DNA of 64,000 nucleotides from Rhizorhabdus dicambivorans (GTDB lineage Bacteria > Pseudomonadota > Alphaproteobacteria > Sphingomonadales > Sphingomonadaceae). The position numbers were made by a program, and so were the translations under genes. Under the pieces are notes generated by a model. The model had not been told where the DNA came from. It searched no databases and saw only the letters and a program-made list of their open reading frames with translations. Positions within the stretch are counted from its first letter, which is position 1, and every line of letters begins with the position of its first letter. The stretch spans positions 1,342,001-1,406,000 of the forward strand of contig NZ_CP023449.1 of NCBI RefSeq assembly GCF_002355275.1, in the 5' to 3' direction. Positions 8,967 to 19,117 of this stretch are shown here, piece by piece.

Positions 8967-9718
8967 CGGGCGGCACTTTCCGGGTAGACGGCTTCCATGA
9001 AATAGAGCCCATCGGGCGGCGCATTGAGGCCCAATCGGCTGCGGTCGGCGGCGGCCAGCGCATCGCCGAGGTCGTCGGCGCTCCAGCTGCCGCGCCCGAC
9101 CATCATCAGGCAGCCGACCATCGAGCGGACTTGGTGGTGGAGGAAGGAGCGCGCCGCCGCCTCGATCTCGATCACATCGCCCGTGCGGCGCACGTCGAGC
9201 CGGTCGAGCGTCTTGACCGGGCTCTCGGACTGGCAATGCGCCGAGCGGAAGGTGGTGAAGTCGTGCCGGCCGACGAGCCGCTGGGCAGCAGCGTGCATCA
9301 CGTCCGCGTCCAGTTCGGCCGCGACCTGCCAGGCGAGCCCGGCGTCCATCGTCAGCGGGGCGCGGCGGTTGACGATGCGGTAGATGTAGCGCCGGCCGAT
9401 GCAGGAGAAGCGCGCATGCCAGTCGTCGGCCACGGCTTCGCAGGCGAGGATCGCGACCGGGGCCGGACGCAGCCGGGCGTTGAGCGCCTCGCCCAGCCGG
9501 AAGGGCGTGATGTCCTTCGCGACATCGGCGTGTGCCGCCATCGCGCGGCCGTGGACCCCTGCATCGGTTCGCCCGGCGGCATGCAGCACGGCGGTCTCGC
9601 CGGTGACGGCGGTGATGGCCTCCTCGATTGCCTGCTGGACGCTCGGCCCGTGCGCCTGGCGCTGCCATCCCATGAAGGGGCGGCCATCGAACTCGACCGT
9701 GAAGCGGAAGCGGGTCAT
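8963..9718 (-). CDS. truA: tRNA pseudouridine(38-40) synthase TruA
   Basis: The 251-residue length fits TruA. The catalytic-aspartate motif [10 protein letters not shown] is present (Asp52), with [19 protein letters not shown] at the start and [11 protein letters not shown] near the end. The enzyme isomerises uridines 38-40 in the anticodon arm of several tRNAs in the cytoplasm. Its ATG overlaps the fmt TGA by four bases, and its own stop overlaps the FKBP start. Together with fmt this is the classical alphaproteobacterial arrangement, except that def lies on the other strand. Confidence 0.96.
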   Translation of the reverse strand: MTRFRFTVEFDGRPFMGWQRQAHGPSVQQAIEEAITAVTGETAVLHAAGRTDAGVHGRAMAAHADVAKDITPFRLGEALNARLRPAPVAILACEAVADDWHARFSCIGRRYIYRIVNRRAPLTMDAGLAWQVAAELDADVMHAAAQRLVGRHDFTTFRSAHCQSESPVKTLDRLDVRRTGDVIEIEAAARSFLHHQVRSMVGCLMMVGRGSWSADDLGDALAAADRSRLGLNAPPDGLYFMEAVYPESAAR

Positions 9719-10641
9719 GCCGGATCGGGGCTGGCGAGGACCGTGCCGCGCGGAATGGCGAAGCCGCGCAGCAGTTCGGCCGTCGTCATCGCACCCTTGC
9801 CGGCGCGCTGGACGATGGTGGGCCGGATCGCGCCGTTGATGCACTCGATCGTCAGCGCATCGTCGATCACCTCGCCCGGCGCCGCCAGGCCATGGCTGTC
9901 GATCAGCTCGCAGGCATGGATGCGGATGCGTTCGCCTTCATGCTCGAACCATGCGCCGGGGGCGGGGTTGAAGGCGCGGACGTGTCGTTCGATCTGCCCC
10001 GCCGCCTCGCGGAAGCTGATCCGCGCCTCGGCCTTGTCGATCTTGCTGGCATAGGTCACGCCCTCCTCGGGCTGGGCCACCGCCGGGTGAGCCGCGATGT
10101 CGGCCACCACCTCCACCATCAGCGCGGCGCCCTTGCGGGCGAGTTCGTCGGTCAGTTCGCCCGCCGTCTTGCCGTCGACCGGGGTCTCGATGGTCGCCAG
10201 CATCGGGCCGGTATCCAGTCCGCGCTCCATCTGCATGATGGTGACGCCGGTCGTCGGATCGCCCGCCAGTATCGCGCGCTGCACCGGCGCCGCCCCGCGC
10301 CAGCGCGGCAGCAGCGAGCCATGGACGTTCAGGCAGCCCAGGCGCGGCGCGTCGAGGATCGGCTGGGGCAGGATCAGGCCATAAGCCGCGACCACCGCGA
10401 CATCGAGGTCGAGCGCGGCGAAATCGGCCTGGGCCTCCGGCGTTCGCAGGCTGACCGGAAAGCGCACCTCGATCCCCAGCGCCTCGGCCCGCGCCTGCAC
10501 CGGGGAGGCGCGCAGCGCCTTGCCGCGTCCGGCGGGGCGGGGCGGCTGGCAATAGACGGCGACGACCCGATGGCCGGCCGCCACCAGCGCCTCGAGGCTT
10601 GGCACGGCGAAATCGGGGGTTCCCATGAAGGCGATGCGCAT
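9715..10641 (-). CDS. fmt: methionyl-tRNA formyltransferase
   Basis: The 308-residue protein begins [19 protein letters not shown] and contains the formyltransferase signature [20 protein letters not shown], with the N-H-D type active site (Asn, His, and Asp further on in [18 protein letters not shown]). It formylates initiator Met-tRNA using 10-formyl-tetrahydrofolate. The start was placed at 10641, where homology begins. It is first of the fmt-truA-FKBP unit; recR starts divergently 53 bases away, so the two promoters must sit in that short gap. Confidence 0.96.
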   Translation of the reverse strand: MRIAFMGTPDFAVPSLEALVAAGHRVVAVYCQPPRPAGRGKALRASPVQARAEALGIEVRFPVSLRTPEAQADFAALDLDVAVVAAYGLILPQPILDAPRLGCLNVHGSLLPRWRGAAPVQRAILAGDPTTGVTIMQMERGLDTGPMLATIETPVDGKTAGELTDELARKGAALMVEVVADIAAHPAVAQPEEGVTYASKIDKAEARISFREAAGQIERHVRAFNPAPGAWFEHEGERIRIHACELIDSHGLAAPGEVIDDALTIECINGAIRPTIVQRAGKGAMTTAELLRGFAIPRGTVLASPDPA

Positions 10642-10694
10642 GCTGCCCTCTGAAACGCTTGCGCTGTCATCATGCAAGCCCATATCGATGAAAC

Positions 10695-11291
10695 ATGGCA
10701 TCGCCCGAGATCGAAACATTGACGCAGGCGCTCGCGAAGCTGCCCGGCCTCGGCCCGCGTTCGGCGCGTCGGGCGGTGCTTCACCTGCTCAAGAAGCGCG
10801 AGGCGGCGATGGCGCCGCTGCTGCGCGCGCTGGAGGCGGTCAACGAGAAGCTGACCAGCTGCCATGTCTGCGGCAATGTCGACACCAGCGACCCCTGCGG
10901 TATCTGCTCCGACAGCCGCCGCGATCCCCGCATGCTGTGCGTGGTGGAGGAGGTCGCCGATCTCTGGGCGCTCGATCGCTCGCGGCTGTTTCCCGGCCAC
11001 TACCATGTGCTGGGTGGACGGCTTTCGGCGCTGGAGGGCGTGCGTCCCGAGGACCTTTCGATCGACTTGCTGATCGGCCGCGTCGCGGCGGGCGGGGTCG
11101 ACGAGGTGGTGCTGGCGATGAACGCCACCCTCGAAGGGCAGACCACCGCCCATTATATCGCCGACCGGCTGGAGACGCTGCCGGTCCGGCTCACCCAGCT
11201 CGCCCATGGCCTGCCGGTGGGCGGCGAGCTCGACTATCTCGACGAAGGCACACTGGCCCAGGCCCTGCGCGCGCGCCGGCCGGTGGGCTGA
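10695..11291 (+). CDS. recR: recombination protein RecR
   Basis: The 198-residue protein has the helix-hairpin-helix [17 protein letters not shown], a C4 zinc finger (Cys56, Cys59, Cys68, Cys71) and a Toprim domain starting [15 protein letters not shown]. The Walker-like C-terminal region also fits RecR. It works with RecF and RecO to load RecA at gaps. Its usual partner, the DnaX/YbaB pair, is not adjacent here. Confidence 0.96.
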   Translation: MASPEIETLTQALAKLPGLGPRSARRAVLHLLKKREAAMAPLLRALEAVNEKLTSCHVCGNVDTSDPCGICSDSRRDPRMLCVVEEVADLWALDRSRLFPGHYHVLGGRLSALEGVRPEDLSIDLLIGRVAAGGVDEVVLAMNATLEGQTTAHYIADRLETLPVRLTQLAHGLPVGGELDYLDEGTLAQALRARRPVG

Positions 11292-11379
11292 GACGGCCGT
11301 TCGGGTGCGGTTCAGATAATCGCTCCCATAGTCGATTCACGCCGACTCCAGCTCGGGCGAATCGCTGAAGGAGTTGAGA

Positions 11380-11748
11380 ATGAACAGGATTCTGACGAAG
11401 CTCGTCGCCGCCCTGACGGTGGGCAGCGCGATCGCCGTCGCCGTGCCCGCCGAGGCGCGGGACTGGCGGGGTGATCGCGGCGGCTGGAGCCGTGGCGACC
11501 GTCATGGTGGCGGAGATCGCTGGCGTGGCGACCGCTGGCGCGGTGACCGCCATTGGCGCGGGGATCGCGGCTGGGGCCGTGGCTATGGCTATTACGCGCC
11601 CCGGGGCCGCTATTATGCGCCGCGCTATTATGGCTATGGCTACGGCTATCCCCGGCATCGCCATTATTATCGGGACGGCGGCGGCGATGCGCTGGTCGGC
11701 GCGCTGGCCGGCATCGCGATCGGCGCGGCGATCGCCTCGAGCGACTGA
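11380..11748 (+). CDS. small exported Gly/Arg/Tyr-rich protein
   Basis: The 122-residue protein has a signal peptide (MNRILTKLVAALTVGSAIAVAVPAEA) and then a strongly basic repetitive zone made of WRGDR-type units (residues about 30-60). A Tyr/Gly stretch (YGYYAPRGRYYAPRYYGYGYGY) follows, and a hydrophobic Gly/Ala tail with GALAGIAIGAAIA resembles a glycine-zipper segment. The AAGGAG at 11368-11373 sits six bases before ATG 11380 and decides that start over TTG 11374. Similar short proteins are common in sphingomonads; the function is unknown, possibly a cell-envelope or RcnB-like protein. Confidence 0.7.
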   Translation: MNRILTKLVAALTVGSAIAVAVPAEARDWRGDRGGWSRGDRHGGGDRWRGDRWRGDRHWRGDRGWGRGYGYYAPRGRYYAPRYYGYGYGYPRHRHYYRDGGGDALVGALAGIAIGAAIASSD

Positions 11749-11766
11749 CAATCCGGGATCAGGCGG

Positions 11767-11795
11767 GGCGCGGGCGGCCGGGAGCCGCCCGCGCC
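11767..11795 (+). terminator. hairpin downstream of the Gly/Arg-rich protein gene
   Basis: A perfect 12-bp GC stem with a 5-base loop (CGGGA) lies 18 bases after the stop at 11748. It is followed only by TTGACG, so the T tract is very short. It could be a weak intrinsic terminator separating this gene from def. Confidence 0.5.
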
Positions 11796-11830
11796 TTGAC
11801 GATTCGGCCGGTTATACCTAGCTCAGCCTC

Positions 11831-12364
11831 ATGGCCATCCGTCCCATCCTCGAAGCGCCGGACCCCCGGCTGCGCACCAAGTCCGCCCCCGTGGAGATCG
11901 TCGACGACGATCTGCGCGCGCTGATCGCCGACATGTTCGAGACGATGTACGACGCGCCGGGTATCGGCCTTGCCGCGATCCAGGTCGGCGTGCCCCAGCG
12001 GGTGCTGGTGATCGACCTGCAGGAGGAAGAGGACGCGGAGGGCAAGCCGATCCGCAAGCCGCTGGTGTTCATCAATCCCGAACTGTTCGATCCTTCCGAG
12101 GAGCAGTCGGTCTATAATGAGGGCTGCCTGTCGGTGCCCGATCAATATGCCGAGGTCGAACGGCCGGCGGTGATCCACGCCCGATGGCTCGACGAGAATG
12201 GCGGAAAGCAGGAGGCGAAGCTCGAAGGCCTGCTCGCCACCTGTCTCCAGCATGAGATGGATCATCTCGAAGGCATTCTCTTCATCGACCATCTGTCGCG
12301 CCTGAAGCGCGATATGGTACTCAAGAAGCTGGAAAAGGCCCGCCGCTCGCGCCGCGCGGCGTGA
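11831..12364 (+). CDS. def: peptide deformylase
   Basis: The 177-residue protein shows all three deformylase motifs: [10 protein letters not shown] (about 44-53), EGCLS with the metal ligand Cys99, and QHEMDHLEG with His141, Glu142 and His145. It removes the formyl group from nascent N-termini, undoing the product of fmt a few genes away. The start [15 protein letters not shown] matches the family. It lies downstream of recR on the same strand, separated by the Gly/Arg-rich gene and a hairpin. Confidence 0.96.
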   Translation: MAIRPILEAPDPRLRTKSAPVEIVDDDLRALIADMFETMYDAPGIGLAAIQVGVPQRVLVIDLQEEEDAEGKPIRKPLVFINPELFDPSEEQSVYNEGCLSVPDQYAEVERPAVIHARWLDENGGKQEAKLEGLLATCLQHEMDHLEGILFIDHLSRLKRDMVLKKLEKARRSRRAA

Positions 12365-12390
12365 TGCGTGTCGTCGAATGGTCCATTGTC

Positions 12391-12482
12391 GTCATTCCCG
12401 CGAAAGCGGGAATCCATCGACGGCGGTCCGCAAGAGGCTCCTGATCATCGCGACAGTGGATTCCCGCTTTCGCGGGAATGAC
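12391..12482. repeat. paired inverted palindromic repeat, family A (REP-like)
   Basis: A 26-base unit built around ATTCCCGCGAAAGCGGGAAT at 12391-12416 recurs as its exact reverse complement at 12457-12482, 40 bases apart. Each arm is itself a near palindrome, so the pair can form either two small hairpins or one long stem. It lies between def and the convergent hypothetical gene. This layout is typical of bacterial REP/BIME elements. Confidence 0.85.
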
Positions 12483-12562
12483 GTCCTTGTTTCGAGGGCA
12501 CTCGCTTTTCTATCGCATGCAACGGATGACCCGCTTGCTTGGGCATGACGGCGCGTGCCCGG

Positions 12563-13165
12563 CTACCGCCTCGGCCCGGTCTTCATCAGCTCGTCGACCA
12601 GCACCACGAGCCGCGCCTGTGCCTGTGGCGCCACCGCGCGGGGATAGGCGGCCGTCATTCGCGCATCCCAATAGCCGAAGTTCACCGCCGTCAGGCTCAT
12701 TTCATAAGGGGTGCGGCCCAGTCTGGCGCTGAAGCGCGCTTGATAGCCCGATCCGGGCTTCATTCCTTTCAGGCTCAGTGGCCCCTCGGATTGCGGGCGA
12801 ACCCCGCTCAGCTTGAGATCGCGAAAATAGGTGCCAATCACTGGCTTGAGGCTCAGCACATGCTCCTTGGGGCGAAGTCCCTCGATATGGATCATCGCGA
12901 TCCGCGCGACCACCGGCTTGCCCGCGATCGTCTGGCTGTAGGAAATGGCGAAATCATGCCCCTTCTTGTCGAAGGCGGTCGCCCGCGCCCGGGTGAAGCC
13001 CGCCAGCTGGACCGGAAAGCGCGTTCCGCTCTTCCTGTGGACCAGCGTACCGTCCTTCTTCAGGCTAAAGCCCGGCCCGGCCTCCCGCTTCTGCGCGGAT
13101 GCCGGCACGGTCGCCGTCACCAGGCCCAGCAGCAGCGGAAGCAATGCTATCAAACGAAAGTGCAT
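12563..13165 (-). CDS. hypothetical exported protein
   Basis: The 200-residue protein starts MHFRLIALLPLLLGLVTATVPASAQ, a clear signal peptide. The mature part has mixed alpha/beta character (GFSLKKDGTLVHRKSGTRFPV, FGYWDARMTAAYPRA) with no motif I recognise. An upstream GTG-like extension is possible, but the signal peptide supports ATG at 13165. It stands alone between def and the dioxygenase gene. Probably a periplasmic protein of unknown role. Confidence 0.65.
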   Translation of the reverse strand: MHFRLIALLPLLLGLVTATVPASAQKREAGPGFSLKKDGTLVHRKSGTRFPVQLAGFTRARATAFDKKGHDFAISYSQTIAGKPVVARIAMIHIEGLRPKEHVLSLKPVIGTYFRDLKLSGVRPQSEGPLSLKGMKPGSGYQARFSARLGRTPYEMSLTAVNFGYWDARMTAAYPRAVAPQAQARLVVLVDELMKTGPRR

Positions 13166-13227
13166 GATGGTCCCCAAGGGCGATTGATCCACATCAGGAA
13201 CAACCGTGCTGGGGCCGATAAGTTGCC

Positions 13228-13911
13228 TCAGGCGTCCGCCCAGCGGCGCAGCAGGTTGTGATAGACGCCGGTCAGCCTGATGATCGCCGGATCGGCCTGG
13301 CCGCGATCCGCGGCCACCGCCTGGATCGCGCTGTCGAGGTCGAACAGCGTGCGCCGCGCGCCGTCGTCGCGCACCATGCTCTGGATCCAGAAGAAGGAGC
13401 AGAGCCGTTCGCCGCGCGTGATCGGGGTGACGTGGTGGAGGCTCGACGCCGGGTAGAGGATCATGTCCCCCGCCGCGAGCTTGACCTGATGGGTGCCGAG
13501 CGTGTCCTCGACCACCAGCTCGCCGCCGTCATAGCTGTCGGGATCGTTGAGGAACAGCGTCGCCGACAGGTCGGATCGGATGCGGAAATCGGTGCCGCGC
13601 TTCATCCGGATCGCATTGTCGACATGGGTGTCGAAGCGATCCTCCAGCCCGTAGCGATTGAACAGCGGCGGAAACACCTTGAGGGGTAGTGCTGCGGCGA
13701 TGAACAGCGGCGTCGCACCGAGCGAATCGAGGATGATGTCGCCAGCCTCGCGCCCGGCGGGGCTGTCTTCGGGAAGTTGGCGGTTGCGCTTGGCGAGCGC
13801 CGACTGGTGGCCCGACGTGGCGTTGCCGTCGACCCATTCGGCCTCGGTGACGAGCGTGCGGACATGATCGAGCGTGCGGCCCGCAAGCACGCCAGGAATG
13901 GCGATCATCAT
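13228..13911 (-). CDS. Fe(II)/2-oxoglutarate-dependent dioxygenase, PiuC/PKHD type
   Basis: The 227-residue protein has the double-stranded beta-helix dioxygenase motifs: THVDNA (His96, Asp98), the distal His in SSLHHVTPI (about 159-160), and the 2-oxoglutarate-binding Arg in [10 protein letters not shown] (Arg167). YDGGELVV lies between them. PiuC-type (PKHD) hydroxylases are commonly found next to TonB-dependent iron-uptake genes, and here tonB ends only 7 bases upstream, so both are probably co-transcribed. Likely substrate is unknown. Two adjacent ATG codons (13911, 13908) are possible starts. Confidence 0.88.
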   Translation of the reverse strand: MMIAIPGVLAGRTLDHVRTLVTEAEWVDGNATSGHQSALAKRNRQLPEDSPAGREAGDIILDSLGATPLFIAAALPLKVFPPLFNRYGLEDRFDTHVDNAIRMKRGTDFRIRSDLSATLFLNDPDSYDGGELVVEDTLGTHQVKLAAGDMILYPASSLHHVTPITRGERLCSFFWIQSMVRDDGARRTLFDLDSAIQAVAADRGQADPAIIRLTGVYHNLLRRWADA

Positions 13912-13918
13912 GGCGGTG

Positions 13919-14653
13919 TCAGCCCTGCAGCGCGAAGGGCATCGAATAGAGGCCGCGCACCTCGACAGGCTGTCCATCGCGGACGACGGGCTGCCAGCGC
14001 CAGCCGCGCACGGCCTGAAGCGCGGCCTGGTCGAGTCGTTCGAAGCCGCTGCTCTGCGCGATCGAAATCTGCGCGACGCGGCCATCGGTGCCGATCAGCA
14101 GGCGAAGCACGACCGTTCCCTGCTCTTTCTTGCGGCGCGATTCCATCGGATAGCGGGGCGGACGGCCTTCGAGCAGCCGCTCGTCCAGATTGCCGACCGT
14201 CACCGGTCCGGCGGGCGGCGGCGCGGTCACGGCCATCGGCTTGGGCGGCGGTGGCGTGGATGTGACGGCGATCGGCGGCGGCGGAGGGGCGAGCGGCTGG
14301 ACGATCGGTGCGGGCGTCACCACCACTGGCACGACTTTCTGGACGACCACGGGTTCGGGCTTCGGCTTTTCGGTGGGCGGCGCGGGCGGCTCGGCGATCA
14401 GATCGACCACCAGCACCTTCTTCTTCTCCGCGATATGGATCACGTCGAACTTCACCAGCGCGTAGAAGGTGACGAGATGCAGCGCCGCGATCGCCAGGAT
14501 CAGGATCCAGTTCGGGCGCCGGCCAGCGCCATAGGCCGAGCGCTCGACGGCCGGACGGATGAGCCTCGCATCGGGGGAATCGGGCAGGTCGGCGAAGAAC
14601 AGCGCTTCGCTGTCCACCTCCATCCCTTTGTCCAGCGTCCCGTGCATCGTCAC
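13919..14653 (-). CDS. tonB: TonB family energy-transducing protein
   Basis: The 244-residue protein has a cytoplasmic N terminus, one transmembrane helix at about 49-67 and a Pro/Val-rich periplasmic spacer ([22 protein letters not shown]). The C-terminal TonB domain follows ([41 protein letters not shown]). It transmits proton-motive force from ExbB/ExbD to outer-membrane receptors. AGGGAG at 14665-14660 is six bases from GTG 14653 and twelve from ATG 14647, favouring the GTG start. ExbB/ExbD genes are not nearby. It is followed at once by the dioxygenase gene. Confidence 0.92.
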   Translation of the reverse strand: MTMHGTLDKGMEVDSEALFFADLPDSPDARLIRPAVERSAYGAGRRPNWILILAIAALHLVTFYALVKFDVIHIAEKKKVLVVDLIAEPPAPPTEKPKPEPVVVQKVVPVVVTPAPIVQPLAPPPPPIAVTSTPPPPKPMAVTAPPPAGPVTVGNLDERLLEGRPPRYPMESRRKKEQGTVVLRLLIGTDGRVAQISIAQSSGFERLDQAALQAVRGWRWQPVVRDGQPVEVRGLYSMPFALQG

Positions 14654-14782
14654 GATCGACTCCCTGTCTTCCGTCCCGCTATCTCAGTTATTAGTGCAAA
14701 TCAATCGCAATAGCGTTTGACCGTCGTCAAAAAGGTCGATTTTCCGGGAGGTGACGAACGGCGCCGGCATGCCTATGTGTGG

Positions 14783-17089
14783 ATGATGCGCCGTCCAGCT
14801 TCCCCGGGCCTGCCCAGCCGCGAGCAGATCCTCGACTTCATCGCCAAGTCCGACGTGCCCGCGGGCAAGCGGGAGATCGCCCGAGCCTTCGGCCTGCAGG
14901 GCAATGAGAAGATCGCGCTCAAGGCGCTGCTCAAGGATATGGCCGATGAAGGCCTGATCGACAGCGCGCGGGGCCGCGCCTTCCACAAGATGGGAGGGAT
15001 TCCCAAAGTGACCGTGCTGCGGATCACCGACGTCACCGACGAGGGTGTCGCGCTGGCCGTCCCGGAAAGCTGGCATGGCGAGAACGGCCCGCCGCCGCAG
15101 CTTCGCGTCAAGGAGGCCAGGGGCCGCAAGGGCGCGGCACTCGGTGTCGGCGACCGTATCCTCGCGCGGACCGAGGAGGCGGGGAAGGGCTGGATCGCCC
15201 ATCCGATGAAGAAGCTGGCGCGCGGCGAGGCGCTGATGCTTGGCGTTCTCCATCGCGAGGGCGACCGGCTGTGGCTGCGCCCTGTCGACAAGCGCGAACG
15301 GCGCGACACATTGGTTTCCGACGCGGGCGATGCCGATGCTGGCGATCTGGTGCTGGCCGAACGCGCGGGCCGTCCGCCGCGTATCACCGCGCGGGTGACC
15401 GAACGGCTCGGCGATCCCTTCGCGCCGCGTGCCTTCAGTCTCGTCGCGATTCACAAGCTCGGCATTCCCGACGTCTTTCCCGAGACGGTGCTGGAGGAAG
15501 CAGCACTGGTTCCCCGCCTCGATCTGGGGGAGGGCCGCGAGGATCTGCGCGATCTGCCGATCGTCGCGATCGACCCGGCGGACGCGCGCGACCATGACGA
15601 CGCGATCTGGGCGGCCCCGGACGATGACCCCGCCAATCCCGGCGGTTTCCAGGCGATCGTCGCGATCGCCGACGTCTCCTTCTATGTCCGCCCCGGATCG
15701 TCGCTCGACCGCGAGGCGAAGAAGCGCGGCAACAGCGTCTATTTCCCCGACCGGGTGGTGCCGATGCTGCCCGAGGCGCTGTCGGCCGACATCTGCTCGC
15801 TCAAGCAGGGCGAGGACCGCGCGGCGATGGTCTGCCACCTGACGATCAAGGCCGATGGCACCCTCGCGAAATGGCGCTTCACCCGCGCGGTGGTCCGGAT
15901 CGCGGCGAACATCGCCTATGAGGACGCCCAGGCGGCGATCGATGGCCGCGCCGTGGAAGGCGATTGGGACGCGGCCCTTGTCGAAACCGCCCTCAAGCCG
16001 CTCTGGGCCTGCTGGAAGGCGCTGGCCGCCGCACGCGACAAGCGCGAGCCGCTCGACCTGGACCTGCCCGAGCGGCGGGTGGTGCTCGACGAGAAGGGGC
16101 GCATCCTCTCGGTCGCGCCGCGTGAGCGGCTCGACGCGCACCGGCTGGTCGAGGACTATATGATCGCCGCCAATGTCGCGGCGGCCAAGGCGCTGGAGGC
16201 GAAGAAGGCGCCGGTCATGTACCGCGACCATGAGCCACCGAGCCGCGATAAGCTGGTCGCGCTCAAGGATTATCTGGCGACGTTCGACATGGAGTTCGCG
16301 CTGGGCCAGGTCGTCCGCCCCGCGACATTCAACCAGATACTCGGCCGCATCACCGACGAGACCATCAAGCCGCAGATCATGGAACAGGTGCTGCGCAGCC
16401 AGACCCAGGCCTATTACGCCCCCGCCAACACCGGCCATTTCGGGCTGTCGCTGGGCAGCTATGCCCATTTCACCAGCCCGATCCGGCGCTATGCTGATCT
16501 GCTGGTCCACCGCTCGCTGGTCGGCGCCTATGGGCTGGAGGCGGGCAAGCCGAAGCTGGTCGGGCCGGGTAGGGCCGGAGATATCCCGGCATCGACCAAG
16601 CTGACCCAGGAGGAGGCCGAGCGGATGACGGCGATCGGCGAGCTGATCAGCCAGGCCGAGCGCCGCGCCATGGAGGCTGAGCGCGAGACGATCGACCGCT
16701 ATGTCGCTGCCTTCCTGTCCACCAAGGTCGGCGAACTGCTCGACACCCGGATTACCGGCGTCCAGCCCTTCGGCTTCTTCGCGACGGTCGAGGGGCTCGG
16801 TGGCGACGGGCTCGTGCCGGTATCGACGCTCGGCGCCGAGCGTTTTAACTATGACGAGGCGGCGCAGGCGCTGGAGGGCGAGGAGAGCGGCGACCGCTAT
16901 ACGCCGGGGATGAAGCTGAAGCTGCGGCTGGTCGAGGCCAATCCGATCAACGGATCGCTGCGCTTCGAGCTGGAGGAGGGCGCAACACAGCGGCCGATGC
17001 GCGGCCCCCGCGGGTCGCGTCCGCCGAAGCGACCGATGATGGGGCGGCGCGGCCGGCCCGCCAATATCCGCCACAAGGGCAGGCGATAG
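14783..17089 (+). CDS. rnr: ribonuclease R
   Basis: About 768 residues. N-terminal winged-helix RNase_II-type domain (PSREQILDFIAKSDVPAGKREIARAFG), cold-shock region, catalytic RNB domain with DPADARDHDDAIWA and GNSVYFPDRVVPMLPE, HFTSPIRRYADLLVHR, then an S1 domain (GVQPFGFFATVEGLGGDGLV). The tail is Arg/Pro-rich and basic. It is a processive 3'-5' exoribonuclease acting on structured RNA. The start is uncertain: ATG 14783 or 14786 is preferred, but the frame is open back to TTG 14717. A GGAGGT at 14747 has no in-frame start at normal spacing. A nitronate monooxygenase gene follows after 21 bases. Confidence 0.94.
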   Translation: MMRRPASPGLPSREQILDFIAKSDVPAGKREIARAFGLQGNEKIALKALLKDMADEGLIDSARGRAFHKMGGIPKVTVLRITDVTDEGVALAVPESWHGENGPPPQLRVKEARGRKGAALGVGDRILARTEEAGKGWIAHPMKKLARGEALMLGVLHREGDRLWLRPVDKRERRDTLVSDAGDADAGDLVLAERAGRPPRITARVTERLGDPFAPRAFSLVAIHKLGIPDVFPETVLEEAALVPRLDLGEGREDLRDLPIVAIDPADARDHDDAIWAAPDDDPANPGGFQAIVAIADVSFYVRPGSSLDREAKKRGNSVYFPDRVVPMLPEALSADICSLKQGEDRAAMVCHLTIKADGTLAKWRFTRAVVRIAANIAYEDAQAAIDGRAVEGDWDAALVETALKPLWACWKALAAARDKREPLDLDLPERRVVLDEKGRILSVAPRERLDAHRLVEDYMIAANVAAAKALEAKKAPVMYRDHEPPSRDKLVALKDYLATFDMEFALGQVVRPATFNQILGRITDETIKPQIMEQVLRSQTQAYYAPANTGHFGLSLGSYAHFTSPIRRYADLLVHRSLVGAYGLEAGKPKLVGPGRAGDIPASTKLTQEEAERMTAIGELISQAERRAMEAERETIDRYVAAFLSTKVGELLDTRITGVQPFGFFATVEGLGGDGLVPVSTLGAERFNYDEAAQALEGEESGDRYTPGMKLKLRLVEANPINGSLRFELEEGATQRPMRGPRGSRPPKRPMMGRRGRPANIRHKGRR

Positions 17090-17110
17090 GAACAGGGGGG
17101 TAAGTACGCC

Positions 17111-18073
17111 GTGGGAATTCCGGTTCAGCTTCAGCGCGGACTTCGCCTGCCGGCGATAGCCGCGCCCATGTTCATCCTGTCCAACCCGGATCTGGTGATC
17201 GAGCAGTGCAAGGCGGGCGTGATCGGGTCGATGCCGGCGCTCAACATGCGCCCGCAGCCGTTGCTGGACGAAGCGCTCGACCGGATCCGCACCGAGCTGG
17301 CCGAGCACGACGCCCGCCACCCTGACCGACCGGCGGCGCCCTTTGCTATCAACCTGATCGTCCATCGGACCAACGACCGGCTCGAAGCCGATCTGGCCTC
17401 CTGCGTCCGGCACAAGGTGCCGCTCATCATCACCTCGCTGGGCGCCCAGCCCGAGGTCAACGCCGCCATCCACGGCTATGGTGGCCTCGTCTTCCACGAC
17501 GTGATCAACCAGTTCTTCGCCCGCAAGGCGATCGAGAAGGGCGCCGACGGGCTGATCCTCGTCGCGGCCGGGGCGGGGGGCCATGCCGGCGTCCAGTCGC
17601 CTTTCGCCCTGGTGCAGGAGACACGCACCTGGTTCGACGGGCCCATCGCGCTGTCGGGGGCGATCGCCAACGGCCGTTCCATATTGGCGGCGCGGGCGAT
17701 GGGGGCCGATTTCGGCTATATCGGCTCGGCGTTCATCGCCACGGCCGAAGCCAATGCTCCCGCCGCCTACAAGCAGATGATCGTCGACAGCGACGCCGCC
17801 GACATCGTCTATTCCAACCTGTTCACCGGCGTGCATGGCAATTATCTGCGCGGGTCGATCGTCGCGGCGGGGATGGATCCCGACAATCTGGCGGTCGCCG
17901 ATCCGTCCAAGATGGATTTCGGCGGTGGCGAGGGCAAGTCGAAGGCCTGGCGCGACATATGGGGCGCGGGTCAGGGCGTGGGGGTGGTCCACGATATCGT
18001 GCCCGCGGCTGAGCTCGTCGCCCGGCTGGCGCGGGAATATGAAGAGGCGAAGGCGGCGCTGGCCGGCGCCTGA
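17111..18073 (+). CDS. nitronate monooxygenase (NMO/2-nitropropane dioxygenase family)
   Basis: The 320-residue TIM-barrel flavoprotein starts with GTG at 17111. Typical features are LPAIAAPMFILSNPDLVIEQCKAG near the N terminus and the FMN-phosphate loop GAGGHAGVQSPFAL, followed by LSGAIANGRSILAARAMGADFGYIGSAFIA. The family oxidises alkyl nitronates, and homologs are often annotated broadly, so the natural substrate is open. It is on the same strand as rnr, 21 bases downstream, and convergent with dcd two bases after its stop. Confidence 0.88.
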   Translation: MGIPVQLQRGLRLPAIAAPMFILSNPDLVIEQCKAGVIGSMPALNMRPQPLLDEALDRIRTELAEHDARHPDRPAAPFAINLIVHRTNDRLEADLASCVRHKVPLIITSLGAQPEVNAAIHGYGGLVFHDVINQFFARKAIEKGADGLILVAAGAGGHAGVQSPFALVQETRTWFDGPIALSGAIANGRSILAARAMGADFGYIGSAFIATAEANAPAAYKQMIVDSDAADIVYSNLFTGVHGNYLRGSIVAAGMDPDNLAVADPSKMDFGGGEGKSKAWRDIWGAGQGVGVVHDIVPAAELVARLAREYEEAKAALAGA

Positions 18074-18075
18074 TC

Positions 18076-18630
18076 CTATAGCTTGGGCAGCGTCACGCCC
18101 TGCTGGCCCATATATTTGCCGGCGCGATCGGCATAGCTCGTCTCGCAGGGCTCGTTGCCCTGCAGGAAGAGGAACTGGCACGCGCCCTCATTGGCGTAGA
18201 TCTTGGCGGGAAGCGGCGTCGTGTTCGAGAATTCGAGCGTGACATGACCCTCCCAGCCGGGCTCCAGCGGGGTCACGTTGACGATGATCCCGCAGCGGGC
18301 ATAGGTCGATTTGCCCAGGCAGATGACCAGCACGTCGCGCGGCACCCGGAAATATTCTACGGTGCGGGCCAGCGCGAAGCTGTTCGGCGGGATCACGCAG
18401 ACGTCGGTCTCGCGGTCGACGAAGCTGTTCGCGGCGAAATTCTTGGGATCCACCGTCGCCGAGTCGACATTGGTGAAGATCTTGAACTCGGGCGCCACCC
18501 GCGCGTCATAGCCATAGGACGACAGGCCGTAGCTGATGCAGCCGTCGCGGCGCTGCGCCTCGACGAAAGGCTCGATCATCCCGTGCTTCTGCGCCTGCTC
18601 GCGAATCCACTTGTCCGACATGATCGACAT
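18076..18630 (-). CDS. dcd: dCTP deaminase
   Basis: The 184-residue length fits Dcd. Recognisable motifs are [40 protein letters not shown] and the C-terminal [14 protein letters not shown]. It deaminates dCTP to dUTP, which feeds thymidylate synthesis. The start at ATG 18630 gives [13 protein letters not shown], which matches alphaproteobacterial homologs; ATG 18621 is the alternative. It is preceded by cdd with a 16-base gap, so both pyrimidine deaminases are probably one unit. Confidence 0.96.
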   Translation of the reverse strand: MSIMSDKWIREQAQKHGMIEPFVEAQRRDGCISYGLSSYGYDARVAPEFKIFTNVDSATVDPKNFAANSFVDRETDVCVIPPNSFALARTVEYFRVPRDVLVICLGKSTYARCGIIVNVTPLEPGWEGHVTLEFSNTTPLPAKIYANEGACQFLFLQGNEPCETSYADRAGKYMGQQGVTLPKL

Positions 18631-18646
18631 GAAGCCTGCGTCTCCC

Positions 18647-19117
18647 CTATTCGATGCCCAGGTCCGTGGGACCGAAGGCGTGCGGCAGCAGCTCGGATGC
18701 GCGGAAATGGGCATAGCCCGCGCCGTCTGCCGATCCGCAATGGATATCGATGTCGCGGCCCGACAACTGCGCCGCCTCGTTGATGATCTGACGGCAACGG
18801 CCACAGGGTGTCACCAGCCCTGATCCGCTGATCGTTCCGTCCTTCGCCAGCGCCCCGCCGATCACGCCGATCGCGACCACCTCGCGCAGCGCACCCTGGC
18901 TGTTGGCGGTGGCCAGCGCCACCGTCTCGGCACAGAGCGACAGGCCGTAGCTGGCATTCTCGAAATTGGCGCCGGTTACGATCCGGCCATCGGCCAGCAG
19001 CGCGGCGGCGCCAACCCCGAAGCGCGAATAGGGGGCATGGGCCTTGCCCGCCGCGTCGCGCGCCGCGTCGATCAGCACGCGCCCCGCCACCTCGCGCATG
19101 TCGACCGGCTCAGCCAC
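18647..19117 (-). CDS. cdd: cytidine deaminase
   Basis: The 156-residue protein has the zinc site of homotetrameric cytidine deaminases: CAETVALA supplies Cys and the proton-shuttling Glu, and PCGRCRQ supplies two more Cys. [15 protein letters not shown] and [14 protein letters not shown] match the substrate region. It converts cytidine and deoxycytidine to uridine forms for pyrimidine salvage. The start is GTG 19117 and overlaps the UPF0262 stop by eight bases. Next on the strand is dcd. Confidence 0.94.
   Translation of the reverse strand: MAEPVDMREVAGRVLIDAARDAAGKAHAPYSRFGVGAAALLADGRIVTGANFENASYGLSLCAETVALATANSQGALREVVAIGVIGGALAKDGTISGSGLVTPCGRCRQIINEAAQLSGRDIDIHCGSADGAGYAHFRASELLPHAFGPTDLGIE

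Noticed and set aside
14684-18181. A 1165-codon open frame on the minus strand opposite rnr and the nitronate monooxygenase gene
   Set aside because: It is a frame mirror of GC-rich codon bias: the plus-strand genes have clear domains and motifs, and this frame has none. The same applies to other long antisense frames such as 54665-57094, 24432-26309 and 44483-46534.
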